Below are positions 41,202-49,116 of a stretch of 64,000 nt of DNA, piece after piece. The DNA comes from an uncultured Bacteroidales bacterium (GTDB lineage: Bacteria > Bacteroidota > Bacteroidia > Bacteroidales > Marinilabiliaceae). The stretch covers positions 1 to 64,000 of the forward strand of contig CAKUYZ010000001.1 in assembly GCA_934717675.1 (NCBI GenBank), in the 5' to 3' direction. The notes under the pieces were generated by a model, which saw only the letters and a program-made list of their open reading frames with translations, did no database searches and was not told the origin of the DNA. The position numbers and the translations under genes are program-made. The first letter of the stretch is position 1; every line of letters begins with the position of its first letter.

Positions 41202-41774
41202 CTATCCTCTCGAGATGGTGGTGATGATGATGAAGAAGCAGAACTCGTCATTGAGTTCCTTGAACTGATAGTCAATCTTGTTGCCGCTCTTCTTGGCGAT
41301 GTCTATGAAGCCGAGGCCGGCGCCGCCTTTTTCAGAGATTTTGCCGCCAAGTATCTGCTGCTTGTAGAGCGCGGAGAGGCCCTCCTTGTCCAAGCTGTTG
41401 ATGTGCTGGAGCGTGGCCTCTAGGGCGGCCCTCTTCTCTGCTTTGATGACGTTTCCGGTAATGACGTTGTAGCTCGTCTCGCCGTGGCTTACAAGGACAA
41501 TGCCCCTGCGTTCTTCATCTTCCTGACCGCTCATTGGGTCGGCGTGCTTGCTGATGTTTTGCAGGCACTCGACCATGACGTTGAAGACCTTGCGCTGCAC
41601 CTGGCTGGTCTCTTCGTTTTTGACCATGTTCTTCTCGGTAAGCGCCGTGAAGGTTTTGGTAATCTCTTGAGTGACCACTCCCTCGTAGACCAGGTTTATC
41701 TCGTTGGCCTGCATGGTGTGGTACAGCTGGTATGCAAACTCCAGGAAGTCCTGGTTGGCTCCAATCTTGGTCAT
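41202..41774 (-). CDS. SiaB-like GHKL serine/threonine kinase (copy 2)
   Basis: A 190-residue protein with the same blocks as copy 1 (15046-15627): FLEFAYQLYH, QVQRKVFNVMVECLQNISKH and SEKGGAGLGFIDIAKKSGNK. The N-box and glycine-rich segments fit a GHKL kinase. It is the first gene of the seven-gene operon and is followed by its expected target, a SiaC-like protein. A TATCTTTA -7-like box lies just upstream at 41797-41804. Confidence 0.85.
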   Translation of the reverse strand: MTKIGANQDFLEFAYQLYHTMQANEINLVYEGVVTQEITKTFTALTEKNMVKNEETSQVQRKVFNVMVECLQNISKHADPMSGQEDEERRGIVLVSHGETSYNVITGNVIKAEKRAALEATLQHINSLDKEGLSALYKQQILGGKISEKGGAGLGFIDIAKKSGNKIDYQFKELNDEFCFFIIITTISRG

Positions 41775-41796
41775 AGGTACATCTTCTAAATAGTCG

Positions 41797-41804
41797 TAAA
41801 GATA
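41797..41804 (-). promoter_or_regulatory. near-consensus -7 box before the second SiaB-like gene
   Basis: TATCTTTA differs from TAnnTTTG only at the last base, 22 bp before the start codon at 41774. It would let the operon be transcribed independently of the non-coding element upstream. Confidence 0.35.
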
Positions 41805-41913
41805 CTAATTAATTTCTTTTTAGGCTCGACACCTGTTCGCTTCTACGCAAATCGCCCGCAGTTGTTCACCTTATTTGATTATTTCGCCTCGGCCGTGGCT
41901 GATAATAAAAGAA

Positions 41914-41943
41914 GGGGCGGCGCACCGGTGTGTGCGCCGCCCC
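41914..41943 (-). terminator. intrinsic terminator at the end of the non-coding element
   Basis: The arms ggggcggcgcac (41914-41925) and gtgcgccgcccc (41932-41943) pair perfectly over 12 bp around a 6-nt loop. On the minus strand the stem is followed by CTTCTTTTATTAT. It lies 140 bp before the SiaB-like gene start and far from any upstream stop codon, so it ends an RNA that is not the chemoreceptor mRNA or acts as an attenuator. Confidence 0.7.
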
Positions 41944-42290
41944 CCAGAATAGGGTCATATCGTTTTGGCATCGTCAAGGACGTCCTGATTGCCCTCGTCT
42001 GCTCAAGGGCCTGACTCTTTGTCTCCTTGGACGCTCGAACGCATTCTCACTCATATGATTTCATGTGTGGCTATGCTGCCCTTCACGTCTGTCGCAACTA
42101 CGCTACGCCGAAAAGTGTGCAGCTCCTTTGCCTAATATCGGGTGGGAGGGGTGGGGTGGAACCGCCATCACCAACCGCGCACGGGTGAGGGGCGGCCGCG
42201 TTTTCCGATTATTTTCGCTTTGGCGCTTGGTCGGGACGCCCGTCGGGAGGGGCGTCCCTGCGCCAGGTGTGGGTTAGTTAGCTTGCTGTT
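41914..42290 (-). ncRNA. candidate structured non-coding RNA or long leader
   Basis: The gap between 41,775 and 42,486 has no credible ORF but has ordered structure. On the minus strand a promoter-like pair at 42328-42297 precedes: a hairpin 42221-42265 (6+9 bp), a hairpin 42162-42195 (5+5 bp), a nested set 41956-42057 with pairs 41956-41964/42038-42057, 41972-41980/42024-42033 and 41991-41996/42005-42010, and finally a 12-bp GC stem 41914-41943 followed by a T-rich run. About 375 nt in all. I saw no RNase P, tmRNA or SRP RNA signatures. The nested bubble recalls 6S RNA only in outline. It could equally be an attenuated leader of the downstream kinase operon. Confidence 0.4.
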
Positions 42291-42296
42291 CAGCGG

Positions 42297-42328
42297 CAAA
42301 TATAGCACCGTGCCACAGGCCGTCACAA
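42297..42328 (-). promoter_or_regulatory. promoter-like pair for the non-coding element
   Basis: On the minus strand TTG (42328-42326), a 21-bp spacer and TATATTTG (42304-42297) match the Bacteroides -33/-7 pattern. It lies about 120 bp beyond the receptor terminator at 42423-42458 and points into the structured region. Confidence 0.5.
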
Positions 42329-42422
42329 CGCCCGCCTCCCTTTTTGACAAGAGGGCCGAAATCTTTGACGAGTCGCGAGTCGGGTCGAAAAAATCAGTGT
42401 TAATTCGGTGACGAAACGCAGC

Positions 42423-42458
42423 AAAAAAAAATTCCCCGCCGCAGAAGCGACGAGGAAT
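42423..42458 (-). terminator. intrinsic terminator of the second chemoreceptor
   Basis: A 12-bp stem (42431-42442 with 42447-42458, two G-T pairs) with a 4-nt loop, followed on the minus strand by a run of eight to nine T. It lies 28 bp past the receptor stop. Confidence 0.85.
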
Positions 42459-42486
42459 GTCATGACGTGTGTTGAAGGCGAGGCAG

Positions 42487-44277
42487 CTACGCCTCGCGCT
42501 CCTCAAGACGGAAGACGGAGACGGAGTTGTTGAGTTCCAAGATCATGTCTTTCATCTGGGCGGTGCTCGCGGCAATCTCCTCGGCACCTGCCGCGTTTTG
42601 CTGCGTGACGCGGTTCAGATCCATAATGGCCGTGTTGACCTGCTGCACTCCGGAGCTCTGCTCGATGCTGGCCGTGGTGATCTCTTTGATGAGCGCGGCA
42701 ATCTTGTCGATGCGCGGCATGAGCTGATGGACCTGATTGTAGGCCTCCTCGGCCTCGTTGATGCTGGATGTGGCAGTCTCGTTGATGCTGTCTGCCGTCT
42801 CGTGGGTCTGCTCGGCGAGTCGTCCCACCTCTTTGGCCACGACACCGAAGCCCTGCCCGTGCTCACCGGCCCTGGCTGCCTCGACGGAGGCGTTGAGGGC
42901 CAAGATGTTGGTCTGCGAGACAAGGTCGTTGATGTCGTTGATGTTGTTGGCAATGTTGCGGATGGCGTCGAAGCTCGTGTTGCTGGCCTTGCCGACGCGG
43001 TCGGCCATAGCGGCCACCTCCTCTGTGAGCTTGTTGGTGTTCACTGAGTTGTCCGTGTTCTGCTGGATGTTGGCCCCCATTTGCTCCATGGAGCTGGAGA
43101 TCTCCTCTAGCGAGGCCGCCTGACGGTTGGCCGCGTTGGAGAGGCTCTCCGAGGCCCCGGACAATTGGTTGGCGGAGTTGATGAGCGCCTGCGTGGTGTC
43201 CAGCACGGGCTTTATGACATGGCGAATCTTGGCCTCCATCTGCAAGACGCTGTCGGCCAGGGCCGCGATCTCGTCGCAGGCTTCGCCAGGGTTGACGCTG
43301 CGCGTGAGGTCGCCAGTGGCTATGACGTTGACGTCCTCAATGAGCTTCTTGAGCGGCTTGAGCACGCGGTGGTGGAGCCTTTGGCCCAAGAGAACAAAGA
43401 TGACGATAAAGATGGCCAACACCACTGGCAGGAAGAACTGGAGGTCCGCGATGATGCGGTCGGTCGTGGTGGAGTCTCCGCGGCGCATGATGACGCCTAG
43501 GCACTGGCCGGTGTAGTCAACGAGCGGCGCCGATGCCAAATAGGCCCTCTTGCCGAGCATCTGCGAGATGCCTATCCACGGCCTTTTGCCGGTGTAGGAG
43601 GCGGAGAAAATCTCATTGTCCATGCGTATGGACGTGGGGTCGATTCCTTCCACCGATGAGGCTACGCACCTGTCTCCCTGAAAGATGTAGGCGTCCAGGC
43701 CAAGCTGTTGGCTGGCGGCCTGCACCGACTGGCGGGAGTTTGCAATGTAACCTATGAGGAAGGCCACGCCGATGGGGGTCTGCTCATTGTTGCGGACCAC
43801 GGTGGCCGTGTAGTCGCATATGATGCCGCCAATGAAATCTCCGCAGGAGCTGACGACGCCCTTTTCCTCGACATAGCGGACTAGCTCGCTCAGCTTTGAC
43901 GGGTTGACGGAGCCGTAGGTTGAGGAGATGACCGTGCCGCCCATGTCTGTGAAAATGTAGCCGAGGGCCTGGCACGTCTTGACGGACCATGTCAGCTCGT
44001 CTCTCACTTTGGAGGTGTCGGCGCTGGCCACGGCGTCGTAGAGGCCGTCATACTCGTCATTGAGCATGCGGCAGGCCGTCTCCAGAGATATTCTTTTCTG
44101 CTGGATGACATCGCCAGTTGACTTGAGGCTGGCCTCGAGCATACCTATCTGCATAGACCTTATGTCTTTAGACAAGGCCACATAGGTATAGACGCCGCCA
44201 GCCGACAGCAACACGATGAAGGCTACGAATGGCACCAGCACCAAAAAGCTGATCTTATTAGTTTTAATCCTGCTCAT
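42487..44277 (-). CDS. methyl-accepting chemotaxis protein with Cache-type sensor
   Basis: A 596-residue receptor starting MSRIKTNKISF at 44277; an upstream Met in the frame is preceded by sequence with no signal character. TM1 is at about residues 9-32. A periplasmic domain of about 250 residues looks Cache-like (VKTCQALGYIFTDMGGTVIS, then ASQQLGLDAYIFQGDRCV). TM2 is at about 295-318, then HAMP and the MA domain with QTNILALNASVEAARAGEHG at the tip. There is no C-terminal CheR-docking pentapeptide (ends RLEEREA), unlike the receptor in the main cluster. It is a single-gene unit with its own terminator. Confidence 0.92.
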   Translation of the reverse strand: MSRIKTNKISFLVLVPFVAFIVLLSAGGVYTYVALSKDIRSMQIGMLEASLKSTGDVIQQKRISLETACRMLNDEYDGLYDAVASADTSKVRDELTWSVKTCQALGYIFTDMGGTVISSTYGSVNPSKLSELVRYVEEKGVVSSCGDFIGGIICDYTATVVRNNEQTPIGVAFLIGYIANSRQSVQAASQQLGLDAYIFQGDRCVASSVEGIDPTSIRMDNEIFSASYTGKRPWIGISQMLGKRAYLASAPLVDYTGQCLGVIMRRGDSTTTDRIIADLQFFLPVVLAIFIVIFVLLGQRLHHRVLKPLKKLIEDVNVIATGDLTRSVNPGEACDEIAALADSVLQMEAKIRHVIKPVLDTTQALINSANQLSGASESLSNAANRQAASLEEISSSMEQMGANIQQNTDNSVNTNKLTEEVAAMADRVGKASNTSFDAIRNIANNINDINDLVSQTNILALNASVEAARAGEHGQGFGVVAKEVGRLAEQTHETADSINETATSSINEAEEAYNQVHQLMPRIDKIAALIKEITTASIEQSSGVQQVNTAIMDLNRVTQQNAAGAEEIAASTAQMKDMILELNNSVSVFRLEEREA

Positions 44278-44462
44278 GAGACTAGATAATGGGGCACTGT
44301 TTCTGTTTGTTAACGCTAATTTCGCTCTTTTGCACGAAATTATCAGTCTTGCGGCCGCAAAAAATGCCTTCGCGGCCACCGCAACACTTCATTACGGATA
44401 TATGGGCCCACATGTTGCCAAAGGCGGCGACTTTCAAATTAATCTTATTTATGCCGCGCCAT

Positions 44463-44494
44463 TTTCACCGCTCGGCGCATCATTAATATCTTTG
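44463..44494 (+). promoter_or_regulatory. promoter of the haem-uptake operon
   Basis: TTTC (44463-44466), a 20-bp spacer and TATCTTTG (44487-44494) match the Bacteroides promoter with one mismatch in the -33 box. The ATG follows at 44526. No Fur-type palindrome was recognised in the 44,278-44,525 gap. Confidence 0.55.
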
Positions 44495-44525
44495 CGGAAG
44501 TTGCGAAAAAACGAAAGAGACAGAG

Positions 44526-46892
44526 ATGAAGCCCCTGACGCGGCATATGGCCGCCACACTGGCCGCCGCCCTATGCTGCGCCATGACCGCGGCACAGAGC
44601 CGCGTGACCCTCACGGTGCGAGAGCAGGGGACGGAGCAACCCATTGCGGGTGCCAACGTGGTGTATGCCAAACAGAAAGACGCGCCACTGTCTGAGAGCC
44701 GCCTGGCCGTGACGGACGCCGACGGCAAAGCGACACTGGAGACCGGGGGGTGGGCCGAGACGTTTTTCAAAATATCGTCAGTAGGATTCGTGGCCACCGA
44801 GGGCCGCGTGGGCAGAGGCCAAAGGGAAGAGACCGTCAGCATGGCCGAGGACGTGATGAACATGAGCGACGTGGTGGTGACGGGCAGCCGCACCGCCAGA
44901 CCCATAAAGCTAAGCCCCGTAAGCACTCAAGTGATTGGCGGCAAAGAGCTGGTGGAGGCCGGCTACGGAAACTTGCAGCAGGCCCTGCAACAAGAGACGC
45001 CGGGGCTGAACATCCAGAAAGTGGGCTTCGGCAACGAGATATCTATGCAAGGGCTGGACGCCCGACATGTGCTTTTCCTTCTCGACGGCGAGCGCATGAC
45101 GGGCGACATGGCCGGAAACCTTGACTATGAGCGGTTCAACCTCCACGCCATTGACCGCATTGAGGTGGTGAAGGGCGCCAGCTCCACGCTCTACGGCAGC
45201 AGGGCCTCGGGCGCAGTGATTAACATGATCACGAAAAAGACGGCCAAGCCCCTGGAGATCCGCGCCGGAGGCAGATGGGGGCAGATGAACCAACGCAACT
45301 TCCCAAACGCCAAGGCGAGCGACTTCCTCTTCATGTTTGAGAAAAACGCCGACAGGCCAAACGCCCAGGCGTGGCTCTCGGCCGGTGCCAAAGCGGGGCG
45401 CAAAGTGACCACGCAGACCGACGCGTGGTACAGCTGCTCGGACGCATATTACATGTATCAGACCCAAAACGACGTGAAAACATACACCCGCGAGGCCAAC
45501 CCGTGGCTGGCGGAAGACGTGAGGGTGGTGAGCACAGCGGCGCGCCCGCCAATGGGCATTGAGGGGACGGAACACGCGTCGGCTCAACAGAAGATATATG
45601 TTGACGGACTTGGTCCCGTGAGCCTGCTGGCCTACGGCAGCTTCTTCTTCATGAACACGTATGACATGGTGCAGGACATGACGTTCGGCCAAAGCCGCGA
45701 CTACACGCTCGGCCTGAAAGCCACCGCCAAGGTGAAAGACTGGCTGACGGCCACGCTGAGCCTGCACGGCGATTTTTATGACCGATATAAACGCCACGAG
45801 AGGCGAGACACCCGCACAAAGGTCTACGACAGCCACATTTTCCAGCCGCGGCTGACGCTTGAGAGCCGTCATTTCCCCGGCCACGCCATACTGGCCGGGG
45901 TGGAGCATACTAGCGATGACCTGACATCAGACCGCTTCAACGGCGACGCCAGCCACACCATGAGGCGACGCTCGCTGCGCGAGACGGAATATTTCGTCCA
46001 AGACGAGTGGACGGTGTCTGACCGCTGGATGCTGTCGGTTGGCGTAAGGACGAACTTCAGCCGTTCTTTCGGTTTCATGGCCATGCCCAAAGTGGCCGCC
46101 AAATGGTCGCCCACGGGGTCGATGGCCATACGCGCCAACTACTCAATGGGCTACAGGTCGCCATCTATCAAAGAGCTGTTTTTCAACTGGGATCACCTGG
46201 GGATGTTCATGATAAAAGGCAACGAGTTTATGCGCCCCGAGAAGAACAACTACTTCAGCCTAGGGTGCGAACTCTCAACCGACAACGCGTTCATCTCCGC
46301 CAACGCCTACGCCAACCTCTTCCACGACAAGATTGAGGGCGTGTGGAGGGTGTATGACCTGCAATATAACTTTGAGTATAAGAACCTTAGGAGCCAACGT
46401 CTCTTAGGCCTGGAGGCCATAGCCCGATGGCATTTCCTTGACTGCTTCACGCTCCATGGCACGTACTCATTCGTAAACGTGTCTAAGCAAGACGGCGTGC
46501 AGGTGAACACCACTTCGCCCCACGCCGCCACGGCGAGCCTAGACTACAAGCTGCGGCGCAAAAAATATAGCTTGGCGGCGACACTGTCTGCCTCGTTCAT
46601 GGGCGGCAAGAAATTTGACATTCAAGACCGCCTGAACATGGGTGGCGAGAGCCGCGAGGCATATTTCCGTTGCAGCCTGCCAGCCTACGCGCTGTGCAAC
46701 ATTTCTGTCAATCAGACATTCTTCAATTCCGTCAAGCTCACCGCGGGCGTGAACAACGTCTTCGACTATGTGCCCAAGACACTGGGCTCGGGCATCACCA
46801 TGTTCAACGTGCCGGCCACGCCCGGATCGCGGGCCTTCGTGCAGCTAGAGGTATTGGTGGAAGAGATTGTGAAACAGATAAAAGACCGATGA
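44526..46892 (+). CDS. TonB-dependent receptor, HmuR-like
   Basis: A 788-residue outer-membrane receptor. A signal peptide (about 1-23) is followed by a carboxypeptidase-regulatory-like domain (VTLTVREQGTEQPIAGANVV), a plug domain (about 115-235; DVVVTGSRTARPIKLSPV and GSRASGAVINMITKK) and a 22-strand-type barrel. Near residue 545, GYRSPSIKELFFNWDHLGMF followed by IKGNEFMRPEKNN resembles the haem-receptor region of HmuR of Porphyromonas. Haem is therefore the likely ligand. The stop overlaps the start of the HmuY-like gene (ATGA). Confidence 0.88.
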   Translation: MKPLTRHMAATLAAALCCAMTAAQSRVTLTVREQGTEQPIAGANVVYAKQKDAPLSESRLAVTDADGKATLETGGWAETFFKISSVGFVATEGRVGRGQREETVSMAEDVMNMSDVVVTGSRTARPIKLSPVSTQVIGGKELVEAGYGNLQQALQQETPGLNIQKVGFGNEISMQGLDARHVLFLLDGERMTGDMAGNLDYERFNLHAIDRIEVVKGASSTLYGSRASGAVINMITKKTAKPLEIRAGGRWGQMNQRNFPNAKASDFLFMFEKNADRPNAQAWLSAGAKAGRKVTTQTDAWYSCSDAYYMYQTQNDVKTYTREANPWLAEDVRVVSTAARPPMGIEGTEHASAQQKIYVDGLGPVSLLAYGSFFFMNTYDMVQDMTFGQSRDYTLGLKATAKVKDWLTATLSLHGDFYDRYKRHERRDTRTKVYDSHIFQPRLTLESRHFPGHAILAGVEHTSDDLTSDRFNGDASHTMRRRSLRETEYFVQDEWTVSDRWMLSVGVRTNFSRSFGFMAMPKVAAKWSPTGSMAIRANYSMGYRSPSIKELFFNWDHLGMFMIKGNEFMRPEKNNYFSLGCELSTDNAFISANAYANLFHDKIEGVWRVYDLQYNFEYKNLRSQRLLGLEAIARWHFLDCFTLHGTYSFVNVSKQDGVQVNTTSPHAATASLDYKLRRKKYSLAATLSASFMGGKKFDIQDRLNMGGESREAYFRCSLPAYALCNISVNQTFFNSVKLTAGVNNVFDYVPKTLGSGITMFNVPATPGSRAFVQLEVLVEEIVKQIKDR

Positions 46893-47611
46893 GAGTGAGA
46901 CACCACACCCTTTGCGCGACCATGGCGGCGTTGTGCTGCGTGGCAGTGGCCTGCGTGGAGTATGACGCGGAGCCGTTTACGGGGCGCACGCTGCCGCGCG
47001 TCACGGGCTACTCGACGGGCGTGACCAACGACTGGCTATACTTCAACCTCCGCACCGGCAAGACGTATAACGCCGCCGCGCCGAACCGCGACCTGCGCGA
47101 GGGGCAACAACGCGACAGCGCGGAGGTGGCCATGGACTGGGACCTGGCCTTTTGCGGTTACCGCCTGCGCACCAACAGCGGCACGAGCGGCAGAGGGCTG
47201 GGCGGAGCGACCGACCTTGGGAGCGGGGGCTACGACAAGTGGACTAGGGCAGAGCAGGTGGAAGAGCTGGACTTTGTGGAAGACAACGACAGCACGGTGA
47301 GCATAACAATGTCTCAAAACGACTGGAACAAATATTTGCTGGCCAACGGGTTGGACTTTGACACGCACCCGTGGTTCGACCCCAACGACGGGCCCGCCAC
47401 CACTCTGTCCAGTGCGAACCCCATATTGGCCGAGGCCCTGGCGTTTGCCGGCCCGCCACCCGTATACACGCCATCGGGCCACACATATTGCGTCCGCACG
47501 GCCGACGGTGAGCGATTCTTTAAACTTATGATTGTGTCGTGGTATGACGCCGAGGTGGAGATTGGCGGCGAGGGCGGGCGAATAAGCTACTATCTGGACG
47601 AGCTGCCATGA
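46889..47611 (+). CDS. HmuY-like haem-binding lipoprotein
   Basis: A 240-residue protein starting at 46889, overlapping the receptor stop by 4 bp; the frame upstream of this belongs to the receptor. Lipobox VAVAC is near residue 22. DWLYFNLRTGKTYN and AMDWDLAFCGYRLRTNSG are the typical HmuY-family opening (haem-grabbing, all-beta). GRISYYLDELP ends the chain. HmuY takes haem from host proteins and passes it to HmuR; the haem ligand residues of this homologue were not assigned. Its stop overlaps the next start by 4 bp. Confidence 0.85.
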   Translation: MRVRHHTLCATMAALCCVAVACVEYDAEPFTGRTLPRVTGYSTGVTNDWLYFNLRTGKTYNAAAPNRDLREGQQRDSAEVAMDWDLAFCGYRLRTNSGTSGRGLGGATDLGSGGYDKWTRAEQVEELDFVEDNDSTVSITMSQNDWNKYLLANGLDFDTHPWFDPNDGPATTLSSANPILAEALAFAGPPPVYTPSGHTYCVRTADGERFFKLMIVSWYDAEVEIGGEGGRISYYLDELP

Positions 47612-49116
47612 GGCGTTCCACGTGGAGCCGAATTCACAGAGTGACGGGCGTGGCCGTGGCGGCTCTGCTGGTACTGGAGAGCGTCTCGGGCATCGTGCTC
47701 AATCACCGCGAGGCCGTGGCGGGCGGCGGCGTGAGCCGCGGCTGGCTGCCGGGGCGGTATGGTTTCGCAAGATGGAACATGGGGCTGCTGCGCCAGACAG
47801 CGCGGTGGCGCGACTCTGTGCTGATATGCGGCGCGGCCGGAATAATCAAGGCCGACACCTTGGCAAAGCATTTTGAAGAGTTCAACGCCGGCGTCCCGCC
47901 CCAAGCCGACCTCAGGGCCATGCGAAGCATTACTGTCTCGCCACTCGGCGACGCGTTTGCGGCCAGCCAATACGCCATCTACCGCTTTGACGAGACAACG
48001 CGTCAATGGCGAGCCGCAGGCCCGGCTCTAGAAGCCGGCGAGAGGCTGACGGACATGACGATGGCCGGAGACACGCTGGTGGTCATGAGCCGCTCGCGCT
48101 TTTTCACATCCACGCCACCATACGAAATTTTCACACCAATATGGCCAGGCCACTCGGCGGACTATGACGGCAGCGAGACGCTGTTTCGCACGGTGTGGAA
48201 GCTGCACAGCGGGCAACTCTTCGGCCCATGGGGGCAGATGGTGGCAGACGGCATTGCCTGCCTGATGGTGATGCTGTGTGTCAGCGGGCTGACGCTGTGG
48301 GCGTTGCGCAAGATGGCCAGAGGAAAGACATGGGTGGCGAGGCGATATGGCGAGACACTGGCCATTCATGACGGCATAGGCCGCCGCACCTTGGCCCTGA
48401 CGTTGGCCGTGGTGGCAACGGGGTGGGCTCTACGCCCCCCGCTGATGATACCATTGGCCTTGTGCCGCACCGCGCCGCCCCCGCACACCACGCTAGACGA
48501 CCCTAACCCGTGGGCCGACAAGATTCGCATGGCGCGCCATGACAAGGCCACTGACAGATGGCTCATCTCGACATCAGCCGGTTTCTTCTGGGCAGACACC
48601 TTGGGCGGTGAGATGCGCAAGATGACGCAGGCCCCGCCAGTGAGCGTGATGGGGCTTAACGTGTTGGAGAAAGAGGGAGACGGGACTTGGCTATGCGGCT
48701 CGTTCTCCGGTCTTTTCAGATGGGATGCGTCTGTAGGCCGCGTGACGGACTTTTTTACGGGAGACACGGTGACGGGAGTCTCACAAGGCCCGCCCTTCGG
48801 GGCGCGAGCAGTGAGCGGCTACTCGGCCGACTTCGTAAGTGGCCCTTTCGCCGCCGAGTATGAGGCTGGCACGAACTTCTCACCGCAACCCGAGAGCCTG
48901 CGAGACACGCCCATGTCTCTGTGGGCGTTGGCTTTGGAGGTGCACTCGGGGCGGATATTTTTCGGCAACGCCGCCACGTATTTCTACATTTTCGTCTTCG
49001 GCGGCACCGTCTTCACGGCCTTGTTGTCTGGCTGGAAGGTGAGGAGAAAAAGTAAGAAGCGGTCAGGACAAGGCGGAACGGAGGAAAGCGTCGGCCTCGG
49101 CACGAAGAGCCTCTAG
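47608..49116 (+). CDS. PepSY-type multi-pass membrane protein of the haem operon
   Basis: A 502-residue inner-membrane protein with four membrane segments (about residues 12-30, 205-228, 265-285 and 450-470). RIHRVTGVAVAALLVLESVS near the start and HSGQLFGPWGQMVADGIACL and LEVHSGRIFFGN later are PepSY-associated TM family features, with His residues in the helices that could ligate haem or support electron transfer. Periplasmic loops hold a propeller-like segment. It is translationally coupled to the HmuY-like gene. The 3-prime end overlaps the convergent pyruvyl transferase gene by 54 bp. Confidence 0.8.
   Translation: MRRSTWSRIHRVTGVAVAALLVLESVSGIVLNHREAVAGGGVSRGWLPGRYGFARWNMGLLRQTARWRDSVLICGAAGIIKADTLAKHFEEFNAGVPPQADLRAMRSITVSPLGDAFAASQYAIYRFDETTRQWRAAGPALEAGERLTDMTMAGDTLVVMSRSRFFTSTPPYEIFTPIWPGHSADYDGSETLFRTVWKLHSGQLFGPWGQMVADGIACLMVMLCVSGLTLWALRKMARGKTWVARRYGETLAIHDGIGRRTLALTLAVVATGWALRPPLMIPLALCRTAPPPHTTLDDPNPWADKIRMARHDKATDRWLISTSAGFFWADTLGGEMRKMTQAPPVSVMGLNVLEKEGDGTWLCGSFSGLFRWDASVGRVTDFFTGDTVTGVSQGPPFGARAVSGYSADFVSGPFAAEYEAGTNFSPQPESLRDTPMSLWALALEVHSGRIFFGNAATYFYIFVFGGTVFTALLSGWKVRRKSKKRSGQGGTEESVGLGTKSL

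Noticed and set aside
41914..42290. RNase P RNA, tmRNA or SRP RNA as identity of the non-coding element
   Set aside because: I searched by eye for the conserved cores of these RNAs (for example GAGGAAAGTCC for RNase P and a tRNA-like end for tmRNA) and did not find them.
42487..44379. A start at 44379 for the second chemoreceptor
   Set aside because: The extra 34 residues are polar and basic and would precede TM1 unusually; the Met at 44277 directly before the membrane segment is the expected receptor start.
46670..46888. An extended start for the HmuY-like lipoprotein
   Set aside because: The extra part is out-of-frame receptor sequence and would hide the lipoprotein signal peptide.
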